Source: Vandiemenella viatica (taxonomy: Eukaryota; Arthropoda; Insecta; Orthoptera; Morabidae). From it: a stretch of 64,000 nucleotides of DNA. A model generated the notes under the pieces. It was given only the letters and a program-made list of their open reading frames with translations. It did not search any database and was not told the origin of the DNA. Every line of letters begins with the position of its first letter. Positions within the stretch are counted from its first letter, which is position 1. Below, one piece after another: positions 33,352 through 45,160 of the stretch. Location of the stretch: positions 16,230,148 to 16,294,147 of the forward strand of contig CM061914.1 of NCBI GenBank assembly GCA_031002005.1. Direction: 5' to 3'. A program made the translations under genes and the position numbers.

Positions 33352-34644
33352 CGAGGGTGAGTCAAATGAAAACCTTAAATTTGTAATAAAAAATCAAAAT
33401 TTCACGCCGCTATCCTGTAAGTTGGTAAGCGTGCTACAAGCAGCGTGCAGAATGGCCTGTAGGTGGCAGCATAGTGCAGATGCACAAATACCGTCGCAGT
33501 ATAAGTATAAAGATGGCTGCCGCACTTGAGACTTGAACCAGGAAAGAACAGCGTTCTGTTATTCGGTTTTTTAGTAGTGAAGGTGTGAAACCTATTGAAA
33601 TTCATCGAACAATGAAGATTCAGTACAGTGATGCAAGTCTAGGAATGGAGTAGGAAGTTCGCAAATGGTGTGACTTCAGTGGAAGATGCTCCTCGTCCAG
33701 GTCAGGCTCAACGAGTTGTGACTCCACAGAACATTGCATCAGTTGAAGCCGTAGTGATGAAAAACCGCCGAGTGACATTGAATAACATTGCAGCATGTTT
33801 AAAGATTAGTCATGGTTCAGCATACCACATTGTGCATGATGTGCTCCAGTTTCACGAAGTGTCTGCAAGATGTGTGCCATGGCAGCTGACTCCTGAAATG
33901 AGAGAACGACGTGTTGATGTTTGTGAAGAACTTCTTCAGCGCTTTGAACGAGAAGGTAATGGCTTCCTTGCAAGAATCGTTACTGGGGACGAAACCTGGG
34001 TTCACTTCCACCAATCGAAAATGAAGAGAGCGAGCAAGGAATGGCGTCATTCCTCATTACCAAAACCAAAGAAGTTTCGAACAGAACCATCAGCAGGGAA
34101 TGTTATGCTGACTCTCTTTTGGGACGAAAAGGCATCATTTTGGAGCTTTACATGCCTAGAGGGACTGCTGTCATCAGTGCATCATACACAGATCTCCTAA
34201 AAAATCATCTTCGGCCTGCAATCAAATCAAAGCGATGAGGATTGCTGTCATCAGGTGTCCTTTTGCAACATGACAATGCAAGGCCCCACACTGCCCGTAC
34301 AACAGTTGCAACAATCACAGACCTGCATTTTGTGTGTCTCCCGCATCCACCATACTCACCAGACCTTGCCCCAAGTGATTTCCATATGTTTGGATCACTC
34401 AAAGAAGCAATGGGAGGAAAGAAGTTCCATTCTGATGAAGAGGTATGCCACGCAGTGCATGAGTGGTTACGCGGACTACCAAAAGAATTTTTTTCTAAAG
34501 AAATTTATGCACTTTGTAAGCGCTGGAGGACTCACATTGAGTGTGGGGGAGATTATGTTGAAAAGTGATACAGCTTTGTACCACTTCTGCACAATAAATA
34601 ATATTTAAAAAAAATATTTAAGGTTTTCATTTGACTCGCCCTCG
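33352..34644 (+). mobile_element. mariner transposon (DD34D), nearly complete
   Basis: The element is 1,293 bp, flanked by TA (33350-33351, 34645-34646). Its inverted repeats begin CGAGGGTGAGTCAAATGAAA at the left, with the matching complement ending at 34644. It carries one mariner-type transposase gene. The ends and TA duplications are intact, so a helper transposase might still recognise them. Confidence 0.93.
33512..34568 (+). pseudogene. mariner transposase, broken
   Basis: The start region near 33512 (MAAALET) has stop codons and a small deletion before 33670. The main frame 33670-34200 holds the helix-turn-helix region (KISHGSAYHIVHDVL), WQLTPEMRERRV and the first catalytic Asp in VTGDETWVHF. 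A frameshift near 34200-34240 leads to 34242-34568 with LLQHDNARPHTA and YSPDLAPSDFHMFGSL. These last two aspartates are 34 residues apart, the DD34D signature of mariner. At least two stops and two frame changes inactivate it. Confidence 0.9.
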
Positions 34645-34884
34645 TACTAATTTAGAAACATTTACAGACTTTTTCCAGTCACCAAGTTAATTTATATTTT
34701 TAGCTAAATTAAACTTTCTAATGGCAGGTGGCTCCTCAAATAACAACACTATCAATAAAAAATTTCTAGGTTTTTATTCTATAGACACTTCAGAAAAACA
34801 TGGTTAACTTTACATCAGTTTACTTTGTGAGGATTAAATCGCACTATAATCAACAAGTTACATAGATTTCATCTTAACACTGTT

Positions 34885-36900
34885 CTGAGTAAGATTTCCT
34901 GGCAGCAATTAACGGGAGTTTATATAGGCATCTTAGCCGTCATGTGGTTCAGATACATAGATGACGTATTTATGATCTGGACACTAGGGGAAGACCATCT
35001 CCCAGAGTTCATCAACTCGCTCAATAACAGTCACTCCATCAATTTCAATTGATCATGTTCCCACGCCTGTGTCACCTTCCTTGATGTGGATGGATTGCAA
35101 TCCTGCAGTGTAGTCAATCCTGTAATGTATTCAATCCTGCATTTGTGGATTGTGGGATTGGTCAATCCTGTGGGATTCGGCACAGTTTTGAAAGCATTAT
35201 CAAATTAATTAATAAATGTCTATTGAATTAATAAATCAAATTTCATCTTAAATAATAGAAATCAATATTTAACATTATTAGCAAAATAATATTAATTTAA
35301 AAATTTCTTGCATACCTTTAATGTACTTTGTACTTTTGCACTTTCATTTTAAATCTAATTCTAGTTATTAAGTAACTAATCAAATATGGTAAGTGTTCAA
35401 GTCACATTACATGCAGTAAACCACATTAGTTTTAAATAATCTATCAGTGTACTAAGCATTTTATTTGTATAGCCAGTGGCTGAGAATGCCATTTCTGCCT
35501 CCTAACTCATTGGTTTGATTGAAATGATCATAAATAAAACACTTATTGAATAGCTTAACAACTTTCCGCATTTTTATGAGATCATTATATCCGGTAGCCA
35601 CTTTAGTACGTGGATGATCCAGTGTTATGGACACGCTATGTGCTTCGATTTTCCCATCTAGCTCTTTGTCATCTACATCAGAGTCATAGTGGTTTCTGTG
35701 CATTCAACTCCTCTTTCATTAGGTGTTTTTTTTTATATAATATGTTAATGGCCTATTGTGTATTGGTTGAAAAAGCACAATTGCTAGTATCAAAGCAGAA
35801 GATCACCGACTTTTGCCATAACAGTTGATCTGTCAGATGTTAAACCAATAATACGAGTTTAGAGATTGATACCAAAACGTATCAGCCATTTTTGACTTAA
35901 CTGCATGAACTGAATATTGTAAGCAAGTCAAGATTAAAATGCTTACAACAAAAGCAAATGGGAATTCTTACAAATCACGAAATATTAAAGAGAGACACTT
36001 TTATTGCCATGAGTCAAATATCAATGGATACAGGGAAATGAGGCAATAAAACCAGTAGAGACCGAGTCCACTGGAAATTGACAAAGGGGAGGAAAGGTCA
36101 CACAGACTGAAACATGTTTTTTCCCTATTTTGCAGATTGCAGACGTGCTTAATTTCGTGTGGAATCTGCCAGACTACCAAATGATTCAGGATCCCTCATT
36201 GCTGGATTGCAATCCCTAATCACCCTACGACAAAGGCCCTCCACATCTCTGTGCACATCAAGCCAACTAATTTACAACAGTACCTACACTTTGTCAGTTG
36301 CCATCGCTTCCACACCAAATGTTCACTTCCATACAGCCTTGCAACACATGGTAGACGCATCTGTTCTGATCATGACTCACTTTCCACGTATTTCCAAAAA
36401 CTATCCTAAGCCCTTGTTTCCTGCAGCTATCCCCGGGATCTTTTGGAAAAGCAAATCTCCCGTGCTATCACCCAAAAGTCCCATTCTGCACCTCCTAAAG
36501 CTTACTGTGTACCAATATTCATCACCCAGTTCTTTCTTTACCTGGAATCCATTAATCAGATCCTTCGCCATGGGCATGACTTTTTATATTCCTTCCCAAA
36601 ATCTTACCCCCTGTCCCCCACACTTGCTTTAGCAGACCTCTTAATCTGAGCAACATCTTCGTCCACAAATACTTACCTTCTGACTTTCCTAGACCTCCAT
36701 ATGGATCTTTCACCTGCAGTGAACCCCACTGCATGCATCCAGCCACTACTTCCTACTCTAATCCCATCACAGGAGAATCCTTTCCTTTTATTGGACACAC
36801 TACCGCACTGCACTACTTCGTACATCGGTCTCATTACTCAACAACTGTTGTACAGGATAAATGACCACAGGCAATAAGTTTTTACTCTCAATCCAGACCA
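34885..36900 (+). mobile_element. Neptune-type Penelope-like element with a 1.1-kb insert
   Basis: At 34885-35090 the plus strand encodes WFRYIDDVFMIW, the PLE RT catalytic block with YIDD, then VTFLDV. At about 36246-36890, in shifting frames, it encodes IKPTNLQQYLHF, RRICSDHDSL, SINQILRHGHDFL, PLNLSNIFVHKYLPS and CSEPHC. This is the order of a Neptune-like PLE between RT and the GIY-YIG domain. A 1,099-bp insert with a 13-bp TSD separates the halves. The endonuclease core is not visible after 36900. It differs in motif style from the Penelope-type copies at 19258 and 37108. Confidence 0.65.
35104..36202. mobile_element. Unclassified 1,099-bp insertion with 13-bp TSD
   Basis: TGGATTGCAATCC occurs at 35091-35103 and 36203-36215. 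Excision makes the PLE protein continuous through FLDVDGLQS into the downstream region. The insert has no coding frame I recognise, no clear terminal inverted repeats and no poly(A) at either end. Near its left end are several short repeats of GTCAATCCTG. TSD length suggests a retroposon, but the class is unknown. Confidence 0.65.
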
Positions 36901-37107
36901 CCTCTTCTGAACTCCGTAAATGGGAACTAGTGTATCAACACATAGTCTAAGATCCCGAGTTACATCAACCTTCCCTCATCGAATTTTCTAATAAAATATA
37001 AACTTTATACAATATAATGTATAAATAAACAAAATGTAATAGTGTTGCCAAGCCATATCCCTATACAACTAGTTTTAATTAAGAATTATTTAATTACATT
37101 TTTTCAG

Positions 37108-37720
37108 TAGTAACTGTCCTGGCAAGAAATGGCATTAACACCATTTTCCTACCACCACCAAAATTGAGAAACATTTTGCGCTCTTCAAAAGATGACCTTG
37201 CCCTTCGTACACCCGGAGGTTACTGCATCCCATGTGAATGTGGAAAGAAATACATCGGCCAGGCAATACGGTGCGTACAACAACGTTGTTTGGAACATGC
37301 CCGACATGTTCGCCTGGGGCAAAAAGACAAATCAGCAGTGGCAGAACATAGTTTGGCAGAAGGACATGGTTTTGATTTCGAAGTGACTAAGGTGCTGAAA
37401 CATGCGAGAGGCTTCTGGGACAGTGTCATTAAAGAAGCATTTGAAATTCGCCTTGCGCCTGATTTGGTTAACAGGGATTGTGGGTTCCAGATAAATGATG
37501 CATGGATTCCTGTTATTGAGGCTGCTCGTCACCAACGTTCTGCGGGCGTCTAATGTCGTCTGAGATGCTGCTAGGCAACATAACAACGCCTGTCGTTGCC
37601 ATGCCAGTTTTCAAACAACACGCTCAAGGCTGACTTCAAGGCAGACTTCAAGACTTACAACTGCACCTGAAGATGGCGACGGAGAATAAAGTCGCCGAAA
37701 TATTGTGCATCAGTAATGAT
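37108..37720 (+). mobile_element. Penelope-like element GIY-YIG end and tail
   Basis: The frame from about 37108 to 37553 encodes ARNGINTIFLPPPKLRNIL, then a GIY-YIG endonuclease with GGYCIPCECGKKYIGQA, CLEHARHVR, AVAEHSLAEGHGF and FWDSVIKEAFEIRL, ending GFQINDAWIPVIE. GIY is changed to GGY, which may weaken catalysis. The RT is missing. The 3' UTR carries a clear hammerhead-like motif at 37667-37705. It belongs to the same lineage as the copies at 11207 and 19258. Confidence 0.82.
37667..37708 (+). other. Hammerhead-ribozyme-like motif in PLE tail
   Basis: CTGAAGA (37667-37673) fits the hammerhead core CUGANGA. GGCGAC (37675-37680) pairs perfectly with GTCGCC (37691-37696), and GAAA follows (37697-37700), then TATTGTG. 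One extra base lies between the core and stem II. Hammerhead ribozymes are established in PLE terminal repeats; activity here is untested. Confidence 0.55.
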
Positions 37721-39683
37721 ATTACTCGGTTTTTTTCCCGAGAAACGTTTATAAATAAACAATGCCGAGAAAAATTGCATTAATTTATAACTGTCATACA
37801 GTTTCTTAAAAAATATTCAGCAATGATCAAAAGTTGAAAGAGCCAAAGTATGGTTGCCTACCTTTTTCCAGGCAATAGTGAAAGGCTGCCAGGTGTAAAC
37901 AGGTAATTGTGTATGAGTAATATACGCTCAAGATTCTTTACATGATCTATATGAAAATGTAGATAATATTATTACAAACACGATAGTATAGGGTTGTGTT
38001 ACTAAAAATAGGCAAATCGTAGGATTATCGCGATTTAGAATGTTAATAATAGAGTAAAATATCATGAAGCATTTCTGTGTGTAATAGAGAGAGATGCAGA
38101 ACAAACAGCTGCATGTGAGCTTTCCATTTTGGAGTAACCATTTTTTCATCATAAATGTTCATGCTTTTGAGCAAACAACACTGTTTCTAATTTTCACTTG
38201 TTTAATTTGTTTGCTATTTAACATCTTAGATCAAAGACTGTGAACGACAAAATGGACATGGGTTTGATATTCCATATAAAATTACAGGACCTCATATAAC
38301 TTACACCTACCGATTTTTATTTTTTAAAATTTTTTTTTTAATATTGTTCAAAGGGGACTTTTGTACAGTTCTTAGTTGATTATTGGTAAAGTGATCATTT
38401 GTAATCAATAATACAAAGGAAGAAAATCTTTATAACCATTGGAAGTCAATGCTACTCTTATCAAATAAAGGAAAATCTTGTTGTAAAAATTAAAGAAACC
38501 GATTAAGAAAGTCAACATGAAGAAGTGTATTCATGAATTATATTTCCTGTTAGCAAGGTGCTACCAACTTCAAAAATTTAAGTAAAAGCCTTAAATACTG
38601 ATGTTTTGAAAAAATTTCTGACCAATATACATCCTAATGCATTTACAGGCTGTGACTACATTGGTGCTTTCTGCAATAAAGGAAAATTCAGACCTTTTAA
38701 AAAAATTTCCCAAAAATGAGACCAACAAAAAAGTTTTGCGACATTAACTGATGATTCCGACATTTTCACGAAAAAATTGAAGTAGTTGAAGAGTTTATTA
38801 TTCTTGTATATGCCATAAAACAAAATTTTGTATGTTCCAAACAAATTATTTGGCCATAAGAATAATGTGCAATTTTTTGGAAAAATTAAAAGCTTCAAAA
38901 GCTGGAAATCGCTAAAACAAGAACATGATATATGTTAATTCTATGTGGCTTAATGCTACCAATCCTTGCTGTGTAAAACTAAGGCCATGGATGGCTATTT
39001 AAGCCAATAGGGTTCCCCACGTAGCCAACACCCTTTTAATTTGATGATGTGATACTAGTGACAAGTAGGGCTAATAATGATGACACTCTCTCAGAATTTG
39101 ATTTCAGTTTTACATCTTTACATATTCTGAGTAATAATTAGTGAATCCACTCTTTGTATTTTAAACTGTACAATCAATTATATTTTTTCTATTACCACAA
39201 ACAGCTATTATTCTGCGTCTTTTTATTAAAACTGTAAATCGCGACAACTCTATGATTTGCCCACTTTTGGTCAGACAACCCTATACCATTGTATTTGCAA
39301 TAAAATTTTCTACAATTTTATACAGATTATATAAAGAAACTTGATGAGTGTAATTTATTCATACACCTGGCAACCTTTCATTTTTGCTTGGAAAAAGTTA
39401 GGCAACCTAAATTTGGTGTTTCATTTACATCTTTTACTCTCAATCAGTGCTGAATTTTTTTAAAGAAACTGTGTGACAGTGGTTACCGAAAAAATTTTAC
39501 TTAAATAATATCTAATTAAAAATAGCTGTTTACGGATATGACGTGGCAACCCTATCGCATTTTGTTTATTTATGCATTATATTGTACAAAATATACATTT
39601 TATTAAGAAACTCTATGAAGGAAGGTCGATGTGACTCAGAATCTAGTACTAACGCCAGAAAAATCCTTGGCCTCAACATACTA
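37721..39683. other. No gene recognised
   Basis: AT-rich intron with only short chance ORFs. No repeat family could be assigned. Confidence 0.5.
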
Positions 39684-39915
39684 CCGAGTGTGGTGGTGTA
39701 ACGGTTAGCATTCTGGTCTCGAATTTCGGAGGACGCCGGTTCAAATCCCCGTCTGGGCATCCAGATTTGGGTTTTCCATGGTTTCCCAAATCACTCCACG
39801 CAAATGCCAGGATGCTTCCTTAAAAGGCCATGGCTGAATTCCTTCCCATTCCTTGCCCCCCTCTCCCCCCATCCTTTCCCGTCTCTAAAGACCTCACTGT
39901 TAAGAGACGTTAAGC

Positions 39916-39969
<54 letters not shown>
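39684..39969 (+). mobile_element. tRNA-derived SINE with a 48-bp poly(A) tail
   Basis: The head has a tRNA-like A box (GTGTAACGGTTAGCATTC) and B box (GGTTCAAATCC) at normal spacing, then the body (CATCCAGATTTGGG, AATGCCAGGATGC) and GACCTCACTGTTAAGAGACG. The tail is an uninterrupted A-run from 39922 to 39969. Flanking sequences CTCAACATACT and CTGAACATACT look like an 11-bp TSD with one difference. The long pure A-tail suggests a young insertion. Confidence 0.9.
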
Positions 39970-39971
<2 letters not shown>

Positions 39972-40207
39972 GAACATACTGTCACTATTTTGAAATTTTA
40001 CTGTAAGTTTTCATATATACTATTTTTTTTTTTATTTACTCACATATTTTCTCTTATAATAGATATGACTTATAATTTTAAAAAATTTCATTTTACCTTG
40101 AGTGATCGTCACAGAGATTATTCTGTTTCACAATAATCTTTGGTAAACTTTCTCTCCACACCACCAGTTCAATCCCTACCCTCCCACGTGTTTTATTTTT
40201 CATTCAT

Positions 40208-40375
40208 TCATTTCGCGGGTTTGGATGTGTTCCCATCTTTCCCCCCTACTATATGTGTGACCTCCTACATGACTAAGGTCTTTAACCGAAATATTGTTAA
40301 TTGTGTTTTTTAAGTGTTCGTTTGACCTTCCTGCCTTAGTCTGTGGTAAGTGATATGTTATTTTCCCTATCCTAT
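40208..40375 (+). repeat. PLE-type terminal repeat, family A
   Basis: CGGGTTTGGATGTG, CCTCCTACATGACTAAGG, CCGAAATATTGTTAATTG, CCTTCCTGCCTTAGTCTG, TGGTAAGTGATA and TTTTCCCTATCCTAT match the copy at 24085-24262 (reversed). A solo LTR is inserted at its right end. Confidence 0.65.
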
Positions 40376-42376
40376 TGTAAGACCCAAAGCTGACACCGGG
40401 GTTGTAGTATCGCTTTGGTGACTTAACTAACAGATCACGTGGATGGAAAGTTCTGTGGAATTTTCATAAAATAATTTGAAATTGACCATGTTGCCTAGTA
40501 GAAAATCAACTTAAATGCTTGAAGGTCGCCACTAGATCTGTTTCTAAACCACAAATCTAGAAAAGGTTCTTCTACTAAATTATAACAGTTCACTTTCAGA
40601 AAATTTAAAGTTTTATTTTCAAAATCACATTTACTAAAATTTGCATTAAACAGTTGAGTAGGCAAATCGAACACTCGTTTCCAAAATATTGCAGATTGTG
40701 GAGAGAAATTACCAACCAAAACCCCTTCTCAGAAATTCAAAGTTCTAACAGACATCTCGCAGGCTATCACACCAAAGTACCAACATGGCCGACTCGGTAG
40801 CATTCAACCGTCTTCCTACCCGCTTCGATACAAGACTTGCGCAGGTTAACTTAACATAGCACTCCACGGAAGAGGGTCGCGGTCACATGTTACGCCGAGC
40901 TTATATAGGAAGTGGCCAAACCAATGACATCACAGCCATATCACAACTTTCTACCTACGGTTTGTAAAAATGTGCAGTTGATTTAGACATGAAAAAGTGC
41001 TCAAAGTTTACAAAAGTCTAACCTTATTTGCTAGAAGTTCAGTGGATATTCAGATGGGAGTTTAGAGTGAGTGTATATACCTTTATTCCATTTCCACGTA
41101 GTAACACCCTTTAACGCGATCGGGGAAATCCCTGAGTGTTTTGAATTTTCTCAATTTCTCTCAAAATTTTGCTTAACTGCAAGTTACCTAAATAAAATTA
41201 GTGTCAAAGTGTTCTCCAAAAATTACTGAGTTTACCTGTAGTGGTGTGAATTTGACCGAGATTGGTGGCTAGATGATGAAATTACAGCTTGGACAAGATT
41301 TAGTAAATTACCAAGGTTTTTTGTTAATAACTTTTCTTCTATTGCTTTTATTGAAAGATAAAATTTATCAGAATTTTCTCTGAATTAAATTACGTATTTT
41401 GAAAGTTGTTTTATCTCTGGGGCTAACTTCTATCGGTTGTAATAAATTCATAAGTCGAGCACATGGTTTTATGACGAAATAATCTTTAGAATCTTTATAA
41501 AATCTGTTCTACTGCATGAAATGATCTGAAATTAAAATATGTGATACTAGATTTTTTAGTTCAAAAGCTTACTAGGATTCTGTGATAAAAATTCTTAAAA
41601 GTGAAGTACATTCAACGAAGTGTTTAGAGATTTATTTAAGTTATTTACACGTCCAGAAACTACAGAATTTTAGTGAATTTAGCTTTCTTTTAAATTATTG
41701 TTCCTTTAAGATTATTTTACTTTGTTTAAAAGTGTTCAGAAATAGTGAAATGTTTACGTAACAAAAATCTACTATTTGGAAGTTGAATTATTATGGATTA
41801 CCCCTCTTCAGGCTAGTAAAAGGTTTCTATACTCTTATAAAAATTGGTTTAGTGTTTTTATTAAATGTTGGGTGACTTTATTGCTTTTAAAATGGTTTAG
41901 AAATGATGAAATGCTCATATAGCAGAAGTCCATTGTTTACAAGTTGAACTATTATTAACTATTATATTTCAGATTAATGTAGAGTTTCTCTACTGTTATA
42001 CAAAGTTTATTTTGTATTTCTATTAAATACTGAAAGTTTTTACTGCGTTTAAAACTGTTTAGAAATAGTGAAATTATCATATGGCAGAAATTTATTTTTT
42101 GAAAACTGATTTAATGTGAATTATCCAATTTCCTTTCAAAATAATGTTCTCTTACTATTATAGAAAGTTTTATAAGTCTTATTAACTATTGTATGTCTTT
42201 ACTGCTTCTGAAAAGGTTTATTTTGTCAGTTAGATTATGTTATCGGCTTGCTACATAAACCGTCCCTCTCCTAACCTATGTATGCAATGAAAACTATCTG
42301 TTGACTTAAGACTTTACTTCCTCTCTTATACCTAAGCTAAGGAGCTAGAGTTTACCAAAATTCTAAGGTGCTTACA
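40376..42376 (-). mobile_element. Solo LTR (2,001 bp) with CTAT target duplication
   Basis: On the minus strand it begins TGTAAGCACC at 42376 and ends GGGTCTTACA at 40376, flanked by CTAT at 40372-40375 and 42377-42380. It is the same family as 28128-29497, with matching ends, TCTAGTGGCGACC near 40530 and CAAGCATTTAAGTTGA. It is about 630 bp longer. No gag or pol is attached. Confidence 0.82.
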
Positions 42377-42414
42377 CTATTTTATTTTCATAGAATGTTC
42401 TGTAACGCTGTTTT

Positions 42415-42530
42415 TAATTTAATTTAATTGCAATGGAGTGCACACTCTGGTGGTAATTTCACTACACACCCATTTTTCTCCTTTCTTGTTCCTACCTATC
42501 TTTGCCCCATTATATAGGCACTGCAGTCAT
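42415..42530 (-). repeat. CR1-like LINE 3' UTR and ATTAA tail
   Basis: The plus strand reads TTTAATTTAATTGCAATGGAG, then TGGTAATTTCACTACACACCC and TTTGCCCC, the reverse of the tail seen at 15690-15793. Only the last ~115 bp of the LINE is present. Confidence 0.75.
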
Positions 42531-43132
42531 TTCTGGAGCTCTGTCAATTAAACTAACAATACAGCTCATACAAAACCAAAACTACCTGAATTACCTGAAA
42601 TCATAAGAAAACATCATTAGATGAAAGTAAAAGATATTTACTGGTATTTAACAGCACATTTACCAATTTGCACAATTCCAAACAGTCAAAATCTCATTTG
42701 AATCATTATAGCCTACACGTATTTCTGTTTAAATTCTCTTAGCTAATATTCCAAGTACAGGACAACTGTTAATACATTCTGTCCATTTACATCACTTTCA
42801 TTCATCACATCATCACTCTTTCATAGGAAAAGTACACAATTTTACAATTCATCCCTTTGCTTCTCTCTCAGACACACATTTAATTAATTATAGGGATCAT
42901 GTAAATGGTCTGGGATATAACAAAGTTATTTTAATGATATTTAGAAAAGGTTGATATACATAGTCACTTCAAGTTGTGCATTTGATTATGAATATATAAA
43001 GTTAATAGTTAGTTTTTTTCTATGATATAAATTTAAAACAATAAATTATTATATGTTTTAATGTTGTAAGTGTTAGTGAAGGTTTTCATTTGTTAGTTGC
43101 GATAAGTGCTGTGTACTGTATCATTTTTACAT
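42531..43132. other. No gene recognised
   Basis: AT-rich intron with nothing assignable. Confidence 0.5.
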
Positions 43133-43475
43133 TTTTTCATTATTTATTTATTTATTTGTCATATGACTAAGCAACTAATATAATACATATAAATATATAC
43201 AATGACGAGAACATTGGTAGCATTCACAAACTGGTTCTTCCAGCCATTCTAAGAAGGAAGTTGTAGCACTGAAAAACATCTTTAAATGTTCCGTCTTACT
43301 TCCTTAGAGGGCATTCCTTGATGATATGCTCTACACTCTGGAAAGGAGCACCACAGTCACATGCAAGAGAATCCTGAAGACCCCACTTATACAGCATGGC
43401 ATTGCATTTCGTGTTGCCTGTTCTTTGGTGATTTAGTTTGACCCACTGGTCTCTATTTAGGTGGAATTGTTTACA
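43133..43475 (-). mobile_element. LINE ORF2 C terminus with zinc-finger-like motif
   Basis: On the minus strand the segment encodes FHLNRDQWVKLNHQRTGN, AMLYKWGLQDS and CDCGAPFQSVEHIIKECP, the C-terminal CxC...H...C region of one LINE type. It ends in a TAAATAAATAA-like tail at 43141-43162. It is a different family from the Jockey-like, CR1-like, RTE-like and R1-like copies in the window. Confidence 0.65.
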
Positions 43476-43720
43476 TTTTTTTACATTAGGCTTAATCCTA
43501 GATTTTTTTTAGCAAGCATAAATATCATTTACATTTTATTTGGTTCTTGATGTTCATATTATTAGTGTTCTTTTCCATAGGTGGTGTGTTTAGTTACTGA
43601 TTTGTAGACTCTTTAGCTAAAGTTTACTTGCTAATTAATTTGGCAGTCGATTAATTTTTCTCTTTCATTCTGTACTTTGTTCTGTTAATTGCTTGTAGTC
43701 ATTAGTGGAAAGTGTGTTAA

Positions 43721-44017
43721 TTGCCACAGATTAGTGGGAGTAGAAATGTTTTTGTGAAAAATGATTTCATTGGGGAGATTGGTATTGAAAATGAAGCAGT
43801 TGAGGAGTCTCTCCCATGGTTGTGTAAAGATTATGTTAAAAATATGAAAATATTAGAACAAGAGCTAAGGATTAGTGCCCTTGAGGCAGAACTCATAAGT
43901 TCAAGGAAAGAGTTGGATATTATGTGGTGGGAGAGAAATAGAGATTATTGGGAACTTGCAGTGGGGAAAAGGGCACCAGTACACGGGAGGCCTCTAGTTC
44001 TTTTGTTGTTGGAGTGA
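43721..44017 (+). CDS. Short coiled-coil ORF, possibly LINE ORF1 remnant
   Basis: A 98-codon frame contains MKILEQELRISALEAELISS, a strong heptad pattern. It resembles the coiled-coil segment of LINE or retroelement ORF1 proteins but no family is identifiable. It is probably a transposon remnant. Confidence 0.3.
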   Translation: MPQISGSRNVFVKNDFIGEIGIENEAVEESLPWLCKDYVKNMKILEQELRISALEAELISSRKELDIMWWERNRDYWELAVGKRAPVHGRPLVLLLLE

Positions 44018-44582
44018 AACATATGTTTGAATAGTTGGGAGAGTTAGACAGGGATGAGCCTTCTGCAGCTATAGGCAAAAATAAAACACAGCAGACTTGC
44101 GGGAAAAGTTATGTAGATAAGTCTAGTAGAAAAGGGTTAAGAAAAAAAAATCTTTGTGCTATGTAGTAGTTAAGGAAGAGGTGTGTGCCCATTGGTGCAG
44201 GAAGAATTATGATCAGACTAGCAGTTACCCGTGACTTCATCCGTGTGGAAGAGTGATGTAATATAAGATTTTATTGAGAGGTCTGCTCACTAAGTGGTTA
44301 GGGTGTCCAACTGGAGATGGAAAAGTCTCAGTCTCGGCGTGGAATTTCATAGATCCTCAGCTCGACCTTCAGCTCTGGCACAGGTTGTTGTGCGATGTGA
44401 AGTACGCCAGAATGCTCACATGGTTCTGATTCCACGTTGAACTTTAGTTCCCCTATGCCCAGTAGGATTACTGCGATCTTGTTGCTTGTCGATGTGTTGT
44501 AACATCTCTCGTGTTGTCCTCGTGGCACACTGGTCGGGGTGGATCACTACCTTGCAGGTTACTTCGAGCATGATCTCCAAGA

Positions 44583-44826
44583 CCGAGCATGATGGGTGAA
44601 GGTTAATGTTCTGGCTTCATATTTGAAAGGATGCGGATTCAAATCTCCGTCTGGGCATCCAGATTTGGGTTATCCATGGTTTTCCCAAATCACTCCAGGC
44701 AAATACCGGGACGCTTCCTTCAAAAAGGCCATGGACGAATTCCTACCTGTTCCTTGTCCCCCGTCCCATCCCACCTCTAATAACTTAGCTGTCGACGAGG
44801 CGTAAGGCAATATGTAAAAAAAAAAA
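44583..44826 (+). mobile_element. tRNA-derived SINE inside the Helitron copy
   Basis: CCGAGCATGATGGGTG begins the head and GATTCAAATCTCC is the B box. The body matches the other SINEs (CATCCAGATTTGGG, AATCACTCCAGGCAAATACC, GTCGACGAGGCGTAAGG), ending in a short A-tail. The matching locus at 58360 has no SINE and shows the pre-insertion sequence. The TSD is blurred (TCTCCAAGA versus TTCTAAAAA). Confidence 0.88.
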
Positions 44827-45160
44827 GTTCTAAAAAGCCTTTTTGAATTCCCTAAACAAGGCAGTGTTGTATAGTATCCGCTGTATGGTCTCTCTCTCAA
44901 TCCCTTCAATAATTCTATAATGTCTTTCAGTTTCTGCTTCTTCATCACCCATGAAAAATATCTGTAAAAACTACATATTCAACGAAGGAAGCATAGATCC
45001 AATTCAATGATATACTTGCCCCTGGATAGTAAATGTCGCTGAAAATCCTTGCATTTCAACAATTCTATCGGCTCCAAAAGACGTCATATGGAAGCAGGAA
45101 TTATAATTTCTGATAAGATTAAAAAAATCACCGAGATTCATCTGTGTTATAAGAATGCAG

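Noticed and set aside
36159..36632. 157-codon plus-strand ORF as a novel gene
   Set aside because: The neighbouring frames encode Neptune-type PLE motifs (KPTNLQQYLHF, RRICSD, NQILRHGHDFL). The ORF is an off-frame shadow.
39684..39760. Functional tRNA gene
   Set aside because: A and B boxes are present, but the body and A-tail continue as a SINE, and the same head recurs at 31.0 and 44.6 kb.
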